Assembly: GCA_037974335.1 (NCBI GenBank)
Contig: CM075760.1
Span: 19,486,291-19,550,290 of the forward strand
From: Prionace glauca
Lineage: Eukaryota > Chordata > Chondrichthyes > Carcharhiniformes > Carcharhinidae
DNA: 64,000 nucleotides
Direction: 5' to 3'
In this document: positions 42,310 through 54,074 of the stretch, piece by piece
How the letters are laid out: each line of letters begins with the position of its first letter
How positions within the stretch are numbered: the first letter of the stretch is position 1
Translations under genes and position numbers: made by a program
The notes under the pieces: generated by a model
What the model saw: the letters and a program-made list of their open reading frames with translations, nothing else
What the model was told of the DNA's origin: nothing
Databases searched by the model: none

Positions 42310-42837
42310 TAATTGTATAATTTGGGGTAAATATATACAAGCAGTGGGCATTGATTAGATGTTTACATGAGCACATATAGACACAATACTATTCCATGCT
42401 CTGTCATTAAGAGTGATATACCTGTAATGTTTCACTCTATGAATAAATCTATACCAAGTAAAGATCGGAACTAGTTTCCTCCTTCACCATAAAGCGGTCA
42501 GGATTATGATGTGGTAACAGTGAAAATACCTGATGTTTCCGATCTGAATGTTTGAGAAGGAATAATGCGAGCTTTGATAAAAATCAGAAGGGAAAGATGT
42601 AAATTATCTTAAAGCTACACAGACGATTTGTTCACACTATTTGCCAAAGATTGAAAAGTCCTGCTTCAAGATACAGGAGCAGATGATGAAGGCTATACAA
42701 GACTCATACAAGAGACTAGTGCAGAGTGTACAATGTATAAAAATTATTGGAGGATGCCATCATTTCCCAACAGTAAACTTTCCCTTGGAGCTGAACCTGA
42801 GGCACCAGCTCAGTTTCTGAATGATCAGTTTTGAGAC
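42310..42837. other. 3' flank of gene B
   Basis: An AATAAA signal lies at about 42442. Nothing else is recognised. Confidence 0.4.
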
Positions 42838-43605
42838 GTGTCAAAATGAAAAACTGCAGCAGGCGACGGTGCAGAGGGACCTCGGGGTCCTTGTGCATGA
42901 GTCGCAAAAACCCAGCTTGCAGGTGCAGCAGGTGGTCAGGAAGGCGAATGGGATGCTGGCCTTCATAGCGAAGGGGATTGAATATAAAAGTAGGGAGGTC
43001 TTGCTGCAGCTGTATAGGGCATTGGTGAGGCCGCAGCTGGAGTATTGTGTGCAGTTTTGGGCGCCGCACCTGCGCAAGGATGTTTTGGCCCTGGAGGGAG
43101 TGCAGAGGAGGTTTACTCGGCTGATACCGGAGTTGAGGGGATTGAGCTATGAGGAGAGGCTGAATAAACTAGGCTTGTACTCGTTAGAGTTTAGAAGAAT
43201 GAGGGGAGATCTCATTGAGACGTATAAGATGATGAATGGGATGGATAGGATAGAGGTGGAGAGACTGTTCCAGCTCAAAAAAGACAGTAGGACTAGGGGG
43301 CACAGCCTCAAGATAAAGGGGGGGCGGTTTAGAACAGAGTTGAGGAGGAACTTCTTCACTCAAAGGGTGGTGAATCTCTGGAATTCTCTGCCCGTTGAAG
43401 TGGTGGAGGCTGCCTCGCTAAATATTTTTAAGAAACGGGTTGATGGGTTTTTGATAAGAGAAGGGATTAAGGGTTATGGGGAGAGGGCGGGAAGGTGGAG
43501 CTGAGTCACGACAGATCAGCCATGATCTTACTGAATGGCGGGGCAGGCTCGAAGGGCCAGATGGCCTACTCCTGCTCCTATTTCTTATGTTCTTGTGTTC
43601 TTATG
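42838..43605 (+). mobile_element. Young CR1-clade LINE, 5'-truncated
   Basis: Unbroken frame from K-L-Q-Q-A-T-V-Q-R-D through F-F-T-Q-R-V-V-N-L-W-N to the end, then 3' UTR and tail TTATGTTCTTGTGTTCTTATG. Near-identical to copies at 11292, 19893 and 55388. Confidence 0.95.
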
Positions 43606-43689
43606 AACGTTCTGCTCAGGAACATCACATAGAAAGTCCTTTCAGCGATGCACTCTGTGAAAGGAATCCTGTGGTGATTGATGAAATGC

Positions 43690-44050
43690 AGAAAATTTCA
43701 GCTGATCGCTATCATATCTGTTTCCACTATCACTCCCAGCAGCAAATTCCAGGCACCCACCACCTTCAATTGTAAAAAACTTGTCTCAAAATCTCCTTTG
43801 TCCCTCGCACCTTAAACCTGTGGCCCCCTAGTAACTGATTCTCCCACCCTGGGGAAAAGCTTCTGACTATCCACTCTGAGCATGCCTCTCATAATCTTGT
43901 AGACTTCTATCAAGTCTCCCCTTACCCTCCGTCATTCCAGTGAGAACAAACCAAGATTCTACAACCTCTCCTCATAGCTAATGCCCTCTATACCAGGGCA
44001 ACATCCTGGTAAATCTTTTCTGCACTCTCTCCAAAGCCGCCTCCTTTTGA
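43690..44050 (-). mobile_element. Old CR1-clade LINE 3' fragment
   Basis: Minus strand post-RT region, recognisable on the plus strand by CACCACCTTCAATTGTAAAA, ATCAAGTCTCCCCTTACCCT and CTGGTAAATCTTTTCTGCAC. Degenerate. Confidence 0.65.
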
Positions 44051-44109
44051 ATGGACCTACCTCATATTAAGCTGATCATGTTCTTCACAAGGCGGGGGGG
44101 GGGGGGGGG

Positions 44110-44468
44110 CGATCCACCCTACCCACTGCCCCTGACGCTGCCTCCGCTTATCCACCTCCTTCCCACCTGAAGATCAGCCTGGAAGTGAGCCTCACTACGT
44201 ATGCTGCGCGTCACAATGGCCGGGGACTGATTGACAGTGGCGTCGGCCCAATTGGGAAAGGGGGCGGGGCTGGATGACCGCGTGGGAGCAGGTAGTCCTC
44301 CAACCAATCGGAGTGAATGAGGGGCGGGGTTGGAAGACCGAGCGGGTGCGGCTGGTCCTCCAACCAATCGGAGTGAATGAGGGGGGTAAATGCTCTCAGG
44401 CATGCGCACTGCTGGTAATGGTGACGGACGGAGGGGACGTTTAAAGGCTGATGCGAGATCAGTACGAG
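44110..44468 (+). promoter_or_regulatory. CpG-rich promoter and likely first exon of gene C
   Basis: Two tandem blocks of GTCCTCCAACCAATCGGAGT-GAATGAGGGG with GC boxes (GGGGCGGGGTTGG) at about 44250-44390, then an NRF1-like GCATGCGCACTG at 44400. A donor AACGAG-type site (ACGAG/GTAAAG) at 44469 would end a non-coding exon. The next plus-strand gene is C. Exon assignment is inferred. Confidence 0.55.
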
Positions 44469-44599
44469 GTAAAGGGCGGTGCGCAGAGAGCGGTAGATCT
44501 GGCCGGCGGGTGAATAGGCTTTGTAAACATGTTGTCCAATCTCACACCCCGGGAAAGAACTTCCTGGTCATCCCGTTTTGAACCAAATGGAGCCGCGGC

Positions 44600-44760
44600 T
44601 TGTCGTGCTGGGCCCGGGCTGACTGCCGCCATTCTGCCGGAAGTGTATCATTTGTGGCTGCCATGTTTGTGAGGGGCAATATGTGCAGTAGCGTGGCGCC
44701 ATGTTTGTGAGGTGCAATGTGACGTATGGGATTTGAACCCCTGCAGTCCATGTGGTGTAG
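44600..44760. promoter_or_regulatory. YY1-like tandem motifs
   Basis: Two copies of GCCATGTTTGTGAGG(G/T)GCAAT(A/G)TG near 44660 and 44698, plus GCCGCCATTCTGCCGGAAG (YY1- and ETS-like) at about 44626. Part of the same CpG-rich block. Confidence 0.45.
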
Positions 44761-44919
44761 GTACATCCACCCTGCTGGTAGGGAGGGAATTCCAGGAGTT
44801 TGTCCCAGTGACTGAAGGAATGGCGATATATTCCCAAATCATTTTAAACATTATTTATAGATCTGTGGGTTTGGTCAGTCACATGAAGAGCCATGGTGAA
44901 ATTCACGACCCTAAGTAGA

Positions 44920-45235
44920 CATGAGCGACACGGTGGCACAGTAATTAGCACTGCTCCCTCACGGTGCCAGGGATCCAGTTTCAGTTCCTGACTTGGGTGA
45001 CTTCAGTTAAATTATTGATTAGCGTCACAAGTAAGCTTGCTTTAATGCTGCAGTTAAGGTACTGTGAAATTCTGTGCAGTTTATATGCTCTCCTCGCATC
45101 TGCGTGGGTTTCCTCTGGGTGCTCTAGTCCCCCACCCCCGGTTAATTTACTAAGGGGTAAATTTCCCTTTAGTTTCCCAAGATGTGGCGATAAGGGGACT
45201 TGGCTAAGATAAATGTGTGAGGCTGCGGGGATAGG
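44920..45235 (+). mobile_element. tRNA-derived SINE with inner insertion
   Basis: Head ACACGGTGGCACAGTAATTA at 44929, body CTGCGTGGGTTTCCTCTGGG, with about 75 unrelated bases (AAATTATTGATTAGCGTCAC) in between. Confidence 0.7.
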
Positions 45236-45239
45236 TCGT

Positions 45240-46800
45240 AGAGTCGTAGAGGTTTACAGCATGAAAACAGGCCCTTTCATCCAACTGGTCCATGCTGCCC
45301 TTTTTTTTAAAACCCCTAAGCTAGTCCCAATTGCCTGCATTTGGCTAATTTCCCTCTATACCCATCTTATCTATGTAACTGTCAAAACGCTTTTTGAAAG
45401 ACAAAATTGTACCTGCCTCTACTAGAACATAGAACATTACAGTGCAATACAGGCCCTTCGGCCTTCGATGTTGCACCGACCAGTGGAACCAATCTAATGA
45501 CCCTCTAACCTAAACTATTCCAATGTTATCCATATGCCTATCCACTGACCATGTGAACACGCTTAAAGTTGGCGAGTCCACAACTGCTGCAGGCAGGGCA
45601 TTCCACACCCTTACTACCCTCTGAGTAACAACCTACCTCTGACATCCATCTGACTACCTCTGACTACCACCCCTTAATTTAAAGCTTTGTCCCCTCATGT
45701 TAGCCTTCACCATCCGAGGAAAATGGCTCTCACTATCCACCTTATCTAATCCTCTGATCATCTAGTATGCCTCAATTTGATCACCTCATAACCTCATAAC
45801 CTTCTTCTCTCTAATAAAAATAACCTCAAGTCCCTCAGCCTTTCCACATAAGACCTTCCCACCATACCAGGCAACATCCTGATAAACCTCCTCTGCACCC
45901 TTTCCAATGCCTCCACATCTTTCTTATAATGCAGTGACTAGAACTGTACGCAATACTCCAAGTGCGGCCGCACCAGAGTTTTATACAGTTGTAACATGTC
46001 CTTACGGCTCTGAAATTCAATCCCTCTACCAATAAAAGCTAACACACCGTACGCCTTCTTACAACCTTATCAACCTGGGTGCCAACTTTCAAAGATCAAC
46101 GCACATGTACCCCGAGATCTCTGTGCTCGTCGACACCACCAAGAGTCCTTCCATTAGCCCTATATTCTGTACTCCTGTTACTCTTACCAAAGTGAATCAC
46201 CTCACACTTTTCCGTATTAAACTCCATTTGCCACACCTCGGCCCAGCTCTGCAGCTTATCTATGTCCCTGTGCAAACTGTAACATCCATCCTCACTGTCT
46301 ACAACTCCTCCAACTTTGGTGTTGTCAGCAAATTTACTAATCCATCCTTCTACACCCTCATCTAGGTCATTTACCTAGAACGAGCTGCCAGAGGTAGTAC
46401 TACTACCTCTGGAAGCTCGTTCCAGACACTCACCACCCTCTGTGTGAAAAAATTGCCCCTCTGAACACTTTTGTATCCCTGCCCTCTCACCTTAAACCTA
46501 TGCCCTCTAATTTTAGACTCCCCTAACTTTGGGAAAAGATATTGACTATCTAGCTGATCTGTGCCCCTCATTATTTTATAGACCTCTACAAGATCACCCC
46601 TCAGCCTCCTACAGTCCAGAGAAAAAAGTCCCAGTCTGTCCAGCCTCTCCTTATAACTCAATCCATCAAGTCCCAGTAGCATCCTAGTAAATCTCTTCTG
46701 CACTCTTTCCAGTTTAATAATATCCTTTCTATAACAGGGTGACCAGAACTGTAGAACGTATTCCAAGTGTGGGCCTTCCCAATGTCTTGGGTGGACAGGA
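45240..46800 (-). mobile_element. CR1-clade LINE, interrupted by a second LINE
   Basis: The outer element is 45240-45423 plus about 46396-46800 (minus; F-F-T-Q-R-V-V-S-V-W-N-E-L-P), the same family as 62960-63540, which shows the uninterrupted order. The junctions carry CTACTA on both sides. Confidence 0.8.
45424..46395 (-). mobile_element. CR1-clade LINE nested in another LINE
   Basis: 3' end at 45424 (GAACATAGAACATTACAGTG on the plus strand), running back through post-RT and RT C-terminal parts. A different family from its host and more eroded than the youngest copies. Confidence 0.78.
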
Positions 46801-46819
46801 GGGCCTGGGTAAAGCACTC

Positions 46820-47283
46820 TATCAGAGAGTCAGTACAGACTCAATAGGTCGAATGGCCTCCTCTTGCACTGTAGGGATTCTATGATGATAGATATCATCC
46901 TCAAATCGAGGGACTGTTGATGATGAAGATAATCAAGGTGCAACAGGGTATCCAGTGTGGGTATCCTGGTCTTAGGAGAATCTGTTCAAATCCTGGTTTA
47001 TTTATACAATATAAAATCCCTCTCTATTCTCCTCCCAAATCCTCCTCTCTCACTTTCCTCTTCAAAGAGGATAGCGTCTTGTGAAGATCCAGACTGTGTG
47101 ACAGCTTCCCTTCCCTGAAGAACATCAATGAGTCAGTTGTGTTTTATATGACAATCCGGCAGTTTTTATGATCACTCTTTCCTAGTGCCCGCCCCACAAA
47201 TTACTGCATTCATTCAGCTCAATTTCACAACCTGTTTTTGAGCGTTCTCTTTCATTCTTTTCTGTTTTAAACCCGTTTTATAG
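46820..47283. other. SINE tail and presumed intron end of gene C
   Basis: 46825-46885 is a SINE 3' end (GAATGGCCTCCTCTTGCACTG). 47105-47170 is a scrap of the 49285 SINE. An acceptor TTTTATAG ends at 47283. Confidence 0.5.
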
Positions 47284-47392
47284 GATTTTCGAAAGGGAAG
47301 ATTTGTATGAAGGAGACGGGAAACCAAACATCACATCAGGATCTGACAAAGTTCCCCGAGTTTTTGGAACTGAATATCACCGAGTATTGAAC

Positions 47393-48124
47393 ATGGAAGG
47401 AAAAAACACCATTCAGAGTGGGGAGAAACCGTACGCCTGTTCTGTGTGTGGACGAGGCTTCAGTCGATTATCAGGCTTGTCGCAACATAAGTATCTTCAC
47501 ACTGGGAAGGAGTCACTTTGTTCCCCGTCTGAGCTGGAAACTCATCAACGCACTGACGCTGAGAAATCATTCACTTGCTCCGAGTGTGGGAAGGGATTCA
47601 GTGATTTATCCAGCCTGCTGAGACACCGGCGCGTTCACACTGGGGAGAAGCCATTCAGCTGTCCTGTGTGTAGGAAAGGATTCAATGATTTATCCAACCT
47701 GTCAAAGCACCAGCGAGTCCACGCTTTGGAGAAACCATTCACTTGTCCCAAGTGTGGGAAAGGATTCACTGATTCATCCAACATGTTGAGACACCAGCGA
47801 GTTCACGCAGACAAGAGACCATTTAAATGTCAGGAGTGTGGGAAAGGATTTAAAGGTTCTGAGGATCTGATGTCCCATCAACGTGTCCACACTCAGGAGA
47901 GACCTTTCCGATGTTTGGACTGTGGGAAGTGTTATAAAAGACGCTGGGATCTGATGTTCCATCAGCGAATTCACACAGACGAGAGACGTTCAGGTGCTCC
48001 AGCTGTGGGACTGGGTTCAGGCGATCATCCAAACTCGCTGTACACCAGCAAACTCACACCAAGAAAAGAGCGTTCACCTGCTCCGAATGTGGAAAGGGAT
48101 TCACTCGGTCATCCCACCTGCTGA
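47393..48124 (+). CDS. C2H2 zinc-finger gene C, 3' frameshifted
   Basis: The last exon begins at about 47284. ATG 47393-47395 (ACATGGAAGG) is chosen because gene D uses the same site. Six good C2H2 fingers are present; the second unit lacks its Cys pair ([11 protein letters not shown]). After H-T-D-E-R-R a one-base change near 47987 shifts frame, so two further fingers (F-R-C-S-S-C and F-T-C-S-E-C, ending H-Q-K-L-H-E) lie in another frame and the open frame ends [10 protein letters not shown] shortened protein would keep six fingers. Confidence 0.8.
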   Translation: MEGKNTIQSGEKPYACSVCGRGFSRLSGLSQHKYLHTGKESLCSPSELETHQRTDAEKSFTCSECGKGFSDLSSLLRHRRVHTGEKPFSCPVCRKGFNDLSNLSKHQRVHALEKPFTCPKCGKGFTDSSNMLRHQRVHADKRPFKCQECGKGFKGSEDLMSHQRVHTQERPFRCLDCGKCYKRRWDLMFHQRIHTDERRSGAPAVGLGSGDHPNSLYTSKLTPRKERSPAPNVERDSLGHPTC

Positions 48125-48339
48125 GACACCAGAAACTTCATGAGTAACCGCAGTGATTGGATTTTGTTGTGAGTCACATCCAGAACTGAACCATGTTCAT
48201 TGGAGTCTTTCTCTGCCCCTATTTCTAAACTCCAGCCCAGTTACAAGGGTTAATATCTTTGCTTTGAAAAAATAGTTTATGGAAAGTACTCTGTGCTGAA
48301 TCTTTTTAGTAGCTGTTACAAGTTAGTTTCTTTTGAAAT

Positions 48340-49010
48340 TCTCACCCCCTCCCCTGTCTCCTCCATCCTCACCTCCAACAACAAGTGTGAGGAGCTGAAA
48401 AAGCTTTTTGTCACTAAGATTGAGACAGTTTGATCAGCTGCCTCTGCTGCTTCCCTCTCACCAAAGGCCAAACTGTCCTCCAGTAAGCCTGGAACTGGCA
48501 TCTTTTTCCAGTTTCCCTCCCGTCTCTGCCTTATGTCCTGTCAGACCTCAGCTTGTCCATGACTTTCCCCCCCGCCCGCAACGATGTTCCATTGATCTTA
48601 TTCCTGCGTAGCTGTTTACCTCCTCCATACTAATCAATACTGTTTACAGTTCCCATTCTCTTCCATTCCTCACCTCCTCATCTTTAAATCCATTGTCACT
48701 ACACACTCTGAAAAAATAACCATTGACCTGTCCAACGTCCTTTTCCTTACCAAAGTCGATGAACTTGGTGTCCCCCCCTCCCCAAGATCTATCCTCGGCC
48801 CTTCCTATTTCCCATCTATTTCCCCCACTAGGTGACACCATCCAGAAGCACCATGTTAGTTTGTACATGTACACTGACAACACCCAGCTCGACCTCACCC
48901 CCCAGTCCCTCTCCATTCTTCCACTGTTACTAAATGATCAAACTGCTTATCCCACATTCACTCCTGGATGAGCAGAAATTCCTTCCAGTTAAAAATGGGG
49001 AAGACCAGTC
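48340..49010 (+). mobile_element. L2-like LINE remnant
   Basis: Contains the L2-type RT string P-R-S-I-L-G-P-S-Y-F and L-Y-M-Y-T-D-N-T-Q-L-D-L around 48785-48895. Degenerate. Part of it recurs reversed at 56855-57020. Confidence 0.65.
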
Positions 49011-49284
49011 ACCACTACAAATTCCCTGACTACTGAATCCATCCCTCTCCCTGGGAATGCACCACACTCTTCACAATCTCCGTGCCAGATTTGATGTCAA
49101 GATGAGTTTCTGACCACGTTTCCACACCAGCACTAATACCAGATATTTCACTCTCCATAATGTCACCTGGTGCCATCCCGCCTGCTGCTGGAACCCTCAT
49201 CCGTACCCGTGTTACCCTTAAACTGGATGATTAGAATCCATTCTTCACCAGCCTCTCTCACTCACTCCATGCCCACATTAAACA

Positions 49285-49640
49285 TTGTCTTTTTAATTCA
49301 TTTGTGGAACATGGGCATCGCAGGCTGGGTCAGCAATAATTCTCCATCCCTAATTGACTCTGGAGGGCAGCTGAGGATCAACCACATTGCTGTGGGTCTG
49401 GAGTCACATGTAGGCCAGACCAGGTAAGGACAGCAGATTTCCTTCCCTGAAGGACATTAGTGACCCAGATGGGTTTTTCTAACAATCGACCGTGGTTTCA
49501 TGGTCATCAGTAGATTCTTAATTCCAGATTTTTTTTATTGAATTGGAATTCCACTACCTGTAGTGGTGGGATTCGAACCTGGGATCCCCAGAACATTGAC
49601 AATAGCCTAGCGACAATACCAAAGGCCATCGCCCCCCAAC
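49285..49640 (-). mobile_element. Second type of tRNA-derived SINE
   Basis: On the minus strand the head reads GGGGGGCGATGGCCTTTGGT with box B-like GGTTCGAATCCCACC; the body includes GTCCTTACCTGGTCTGGCC. Near-complete at about 355 bases. Confidence 0.75.
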
Positions 49641-50076
49641 ATTCCTGATTGTTCAAAACTCTGCTGCTCGAGAGTTCTTCACCCATCATATCCTGTGCTT
49701 GCTGAACTACATCGGGTTCACATCAGGGTAATGCACTGATTTTAACATTTCCATCCTGTTTTAAAATCCCTCCATGGCCTGTCCTTCCCAATCTCTAATC
49801 TCCAATAACACACCCTCTGAGATATCTGTGCTCTCCTCATTCTGCTCACTTGAACATCTTTGATTTTAATTACTCCTTCATTAATGGCATTGTCCTGGTG
49901 TGAAGCTCTGAAATTTCATCCCTAAACCTCTCCGTCTCTCCGTTCTCTCCCTCCTGATGAAAGATTCTCATTAAAATCCCCCACTCCAATGAATCTTTGG
50001 ACAGTATGTGGAGTTGTTGAGTTCTCCTGAGCTGAGACTGGAGCTCTTGGGCCTGGAAGAACCGCTGTCTGGAATC
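49641..50076. other. Non-genic
   Basis: Nothing recognised before the LINE inversion junction. Confidence 0.3.
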
Positions 50077-50084
50077 TTTCCCTT

Positions 50085-51640
50085 CTTAAACAACGGCGTA
50101 ACATTAGCCGTTTTCCAATCTTCCGGCACTTCCCCGGAATCCAGCGACGTCTGGAAAATAACCACCAATGCATCCACTATAACCTCCGCTATTTCTTTCA
50201 GAACCCTCGGATGCATTCCATCCGGTCCTGGAGACTTGTCCACAATCAGCCCCTCCAGTCTGTCGAGACCCTCCAGTCCTACCACCTTTCCATCACTAAC
50301 ACCCAGCAAATTATTCACGTCCTCCTCCGTGAAGACGGAAACAAAAAAGTTATTCAATACCTGAGCCATATCCCCATCCCCGACCACTAGGTCCCTTTTC
50401 TCATCCTCTAAAGGACCAACGTTCACCCTAGCCAGCCTCTTCCTTTTTATATATTTATAAAAACTCTTGCTATCCTTTTTTATATTAAGCGCTAGCCCAG
50501 CTTCATCGTTTCTCCTACCCTCCTTTATCAATTTCTTTGTCAATCTTTGTTGACATTTAAACCTCTCCCAATCCTCTTCTCGCCCACTCCTCTTCGCTAC
50601 TCTAAATGCCTCCGCTTTTAATTTAACACTTTCCTTCACCTCCTTCGTTATCCACGGCTTATTACCTCTCCTCCTACAGTCCTTTTTGACCATTGGAATA
50701 AATTTCTGCTGAGCACCAAGAAAGATCTCCTTAAAGATCCTCCACTGCTCCTCAGCAAACCCTCCCTTCAACGCACTCCCCCTGTCCATATTCACCAATT
50801 CTTCTCTCATCCTACCATACTCCCCTCTCTTCAAACAAAGGACGTGTGTCCGGGAACCCACTTTCTCCTCCTCCATCTGCACCAGAAACTCTACCATACA
50901 ATGATCACTCTCTCCAAGAGGATCCTTCACCTCAAGGTCCCTAATTCTACCCGCCTCATTACATAGCACCAGATCCAAGATAGCTCGCTCCCTCGTCGGC
51001 TCCAACACACACTGTTCAAGGAAATTATCCCGGCAGATAGCATTCCAAGAACAACTCCTCGAGCCCCCGTGTCCAACATGGGTCGACCAATCAATATGCA
51101 GATTGAAATCCCCCATAACTACGGCCGTCCCATTCCTGCACGCCGCACTTATTTGCGAGTTAACAGCCCGCCCCACCTCCAGATCATTATTCGGGGGCCT
51201 ATAGACGACACCCACCAGCGTCTTCCTCCCTTTGCTGTTCCTAATCTCTACCCACAACGATTCCACGTTCTGTTCCTTGGCTCCAATATCATCCCTTGCT
51301 ACCACCTTGATGCTATCCTTAATCAGCAGAGCTATGCCCCCCCCCCCCTTTCTCTCCCGCCTATCCTTCCTAAACACTTGATACCCTTGGACATTCAGCT
51401 CCCAGTCCCTGTCACCTTGCAGCCACGTCTCTGTAATGGCCACCAGATCATGTCCATTTGTGTCGATCTGCGCCACCAGCTCATCCACTTTATTCCGAAT
51501 GCTTCGTGCATTCAGATACAGCGCTTTCATCCCAGCCTTCACCTGGACCCTATTTGCTGTAACGCCACCAACCCTACTCACGCCCCCTACTCCCTCTATT
51601 ATTGGGACATCCTCGGCCTCTTCCCTTACCTGTACCCTCT
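50085..51640 (-). CDS. LINE ORF2 AP-endonuclease and start of RT
   Basis: Continuous minus-strand frame inside the LINE at 50077-53853, starting near M-K-A-L-Y-L-N-A-R-S and ending at the inversion junction. It codes for the nicking endonuclease and the first RT segment. Its openness suggests a young insertion. Confidence 0.88.
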
Positions 51641-51694
51641 CCTTAACTTTAGACCTCGTAAGGTCACCTACCCTCGCACCCTCCCCCCCCCCAA

Positions 51695-52243
51695 TTAGTT
51701 TAAAGCCCTGTCTACTGTCCTCTTTACTCGATTCGCCAGCACTCTGGTCCCAGCACAGTTCAGACCAACCCCATCCCGCCCGAACAGGTCCCACCTACCC
51801 CAATACTGGTGCCAATGCCCCTTAAATTCAAACCCATTCCTCCCACACCAATCCCTGAGCCACCCATTCATTTCCTTAATCCTGTCAACCCTACGCCCGT
51901 CTGCACACGGTTCAGGCATTAGCCCAGAGACGACCACCTTGTCGGTTCTACTTTTTAATTCCATTCCCAGCTTTTCATGCTCCCTCACCAGATCCTCAGT
52001 CCGCACTTTGCCTACGTCACTGGCACCCACATGCACCACAACGACTGGATTTTCACCCTCCCACTCCAGGTTCCTCTGCAGCCCAGCTGCGACATCCTGT
52101 ACCCGGGCACCAGGCAGACAACACACCCTTCTGTGCACTTTGTCATTGTGACAAAGGACATTGTCAATACCCTTCACCCCACTGTCCCCAATTACTACTG
52201 CGTTCCTTTTCCCCTTCTTTTTGCCTATGTCCTGCTGCATCAC
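51695..52243 (-). CDS. LINE ORF1 C-terminal (esterase-like) part
   Basis: 182-codon minus-strand open part of the CR1 ORF1 in the inverted half. G-D-S and G-A-S-D motifs fit the esterase domain described for CR1 ORF1 proteins. The final catalytic block reads D-G-V-G-L-N, where D-G-V-H-L-N is usual, so the catalytic His appears lost. Confidence 0.75.
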   Translation of the reverse strand: MMQQDIGKKKGKRNAVVIGDSGVKGIDNVLCHNDKVHRRVCCLPGARVQDVAAGLQRNLEWEGENPVVVVHVGASDVGKVRTEDLVREHEKLGMELKSRTDKVVVSGLMPEPCADGRRVDRIKEMNGWLRDWCGRNGFEFKGHWHQYWGRWDLFGRDGVGLNCAGTRVLANRVKRTVDRALN

Positions 52244-52814
52244 TGTACCGTGTGCAATTTGCTCACCAATCTCACCTGCCTCGTCCTCTTCCAGACTGGC
52301 AGCAAGAACCTCAAACCTGTTATGCAGATTAAGAGGCTGAGGCCTCCGCTCCTCACCCCCCCCTTCCTCTTTCCAGTAGCCCCCTCTTGTCCCTGACCCT
52401 TAGAGTTAGACAGCTAGGGGGGCAGTTGTTTAAGAAGGGTGCCAGGCAAAAGGCAGGGAATTATAGGCCGGTTAGTTTAACGTCTGTGGTAGGTAAAATG
52501 TTAGAATCCGTCATTAAAGAGGAAATTGCGAGGCATCTTGAAGGGAATTGCTTGATAGAGCAGACGCAGCACGGTTTCATTGAAGGGAAGTCGTGTCTGA
52601 CAAATTTACTGGAGTTCTATGAGGATGTGTCTAGGGTGGTGGTAGAGGAGAGCCGGTGGATGTGGTCTTTCTGGATTTTCAGAAGGCGTTTGACAAAGTA
52701 CCTCATAAGAGGTTATTGCAGAAGGTCAGGGACTTGGAGTTGGGGGTAGGGTGTTAGCGTGGATAGAGGATTGGTTGTCAAATAGGAGGCAGAGTCGGGG
52801 TCAACGGGTGCTAT

Positions 52815-53768
52815 TTGGATTGGCGGATGATGACTAGTGGAGTGCCCCAGGGGTCGGTGCTGGGGCCTCAGCTTTTTACCATTTATATAGATGATCTGGA
52901 GGAGGGAACCAAGTGTAGGGTGTCGAAATTTGTGGATGATACCAAGATTGGGGGAACGGCAAATTGTGCGGAGGCTGTGGAGGGTCTGCAGAAGGATCTA
53001 GACAGGCTGGGCGAATGGGCCAGGAAATGGCAAATGGAATTTAATGTTGGCAAGTGTGAGGTGGTCCACTTTGGAAGGAAGAATGGTAGGAAGGACTATT
53101 ACTTACGTGGCGAAAAACTGCAGCAGGCGACGGTGCAGAGGGACCTCGGGGTCCTTGTGCATGAGTCGCAAAAACCCAGCTTGCAGGTGCAGCAGGTGGT
53201 CAGGAAGGCAAATGGGATGCTGGCCTTCATAGCGAGGGGGATTGAATATAAAAGAAGGGAGGTCTTGCTGCAGCTGTATAGGGCATTGGTGAGGCCGCAG
53301 CTGGAGTACTGTGTGCAGTTTTGGGCGCCGCACCTGCACAAGGATATTTTGGCCTTGGAGGGAGTGCAGTGGAGGTTTACTAGGCTGATACCGGAGTTGA
53401 GGGGGTTGAGCTATGAGGAGAGGCTGAATGAACTAGGCTTGTACTCGTTGGAGTTTAGAAGAATGAGGGGAGATCTCATTGAGACATATAAGATGATGAA
53501 TGGGATGGATAGGATAGAGGTGGAGAGACTCTTCTCGCTCACAAAAGACAGTAGGACTAGGGGGCACAGCCTCAAGATAAAGGGGGGGCGTTTTAGAACG
53601 GAGTTGAGGAGGAACTTCTTCACTCAAAGGGTGGTGAATCTCTGGAATTCTCTACCCGTTGAAGTGGTGGAGGCTACCTCGCTAAATATTTTTAAGACGC
53701 GTGTTGATGGATTCTTGATAAGAGAGGGGATTAAGGGTTATGGGGAGAGGGCGGGAATGTGCAACTGA
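52815..53768 (+). CDS. LINE ORF2, RT active site to C-terminus
   Basis: 317-codon plus-strand frame with S-G-V-P-Q-G-S-V-L-G-P-Q, the F-V-D-D-T-K catalytic box (usual A-D-D changed to V-D-D), K-W-Q-M-E-F-N and F-F-T-Q-R-V-V-N-L-W-N. Confidence 0.9.
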   Translation: MDWRMMTSGVPQGSVLGPQLFTIYIDDLEEGTKCRVSKFVDDTKIGGTANCAEAVEGLQKDLDRLGEWARKWQMEFNVGKCEVVHFGRKNGRKDYYLRGEKLQQATVQRDLGVLVHESQKPSLQVQQVVRKANGMLAFIARGIEYKRREVLLQLYRALVRPQLEYCVQFWAPHLHKDILALEGVQWRFTRLIPELRGLSYEERLNELGLYSLEFRRMRGDLIETYKMMNGMDRIEVERLFSLTKDSRTRGHSLKIKGGRFRTELRRNFFTQRVVNLWNSLPVEVVEATSLNIFKTRVDGFLIREGIKGYGERAGMCN

Positions 53769-54074
53769 GCCACGACAGATCAGCCATGATCTTATTGAAT
53801 GGCGGGGTAGGCTCAAAGGGCCAGATAGCCTACTCCTGCTCCTATTTCTTATGTTCTTATATGTTTTCCCCTCAATTCACTAACTCCCAGTGTGATTCAG
53901 TGTTTTGTTACAAAATTCCTCTGAAGGACCTTGGGATGTTTTATTGCAATAAACGTGTTCTATAAATATGAATTGTTGCTGATCCCAGCAGTCAGTTTGT
54001 GCACAGTAAGATTCCACAAACAGCAACAACTGATCAATCCATGGTGATGTTAGTTCAAACACAAATGTTGATCC

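Larger units (their letters stand above)
50077..53853. mobile_element. Near-complete CR1-clade LINE with inverted 5' half
   Basis: The minus strand from about 52390 back to 50077 carries the 5' half. Its ORF1 end has SGNH-esterase-like motifs (V-I-G-D-S-G, H-V-G-A-S-D). ORF2 starts with an AP-endonuclease (L-N-A-R-S-I-R-N-K, I-T-E-T-W, V-V-Y-R-P-P, G-D-F-N, L-G-E-S-D-H) and runs to the beginning of RT (D-K-S-P-G-P-D-G, L-F-K-K-G-K). The plus strand from about 52410 resumes at L-F-K-K-G and N-Y-R-P-V-S-L and runs through F-V-D-D-T-K to the 3' tail at 53853. Both parts share GTTGTTTAAGAAGGG at their junctions. This is the layout produced by twin priming. The plus half has a frame break near 52650-52810. 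Confidence 0.93.

Noticed and set aside
44097-44109. Poly-G run as a G-quadruplex regulator
   Set aside because: A single homopolymer run next to repeat DNA; too little to support a function.
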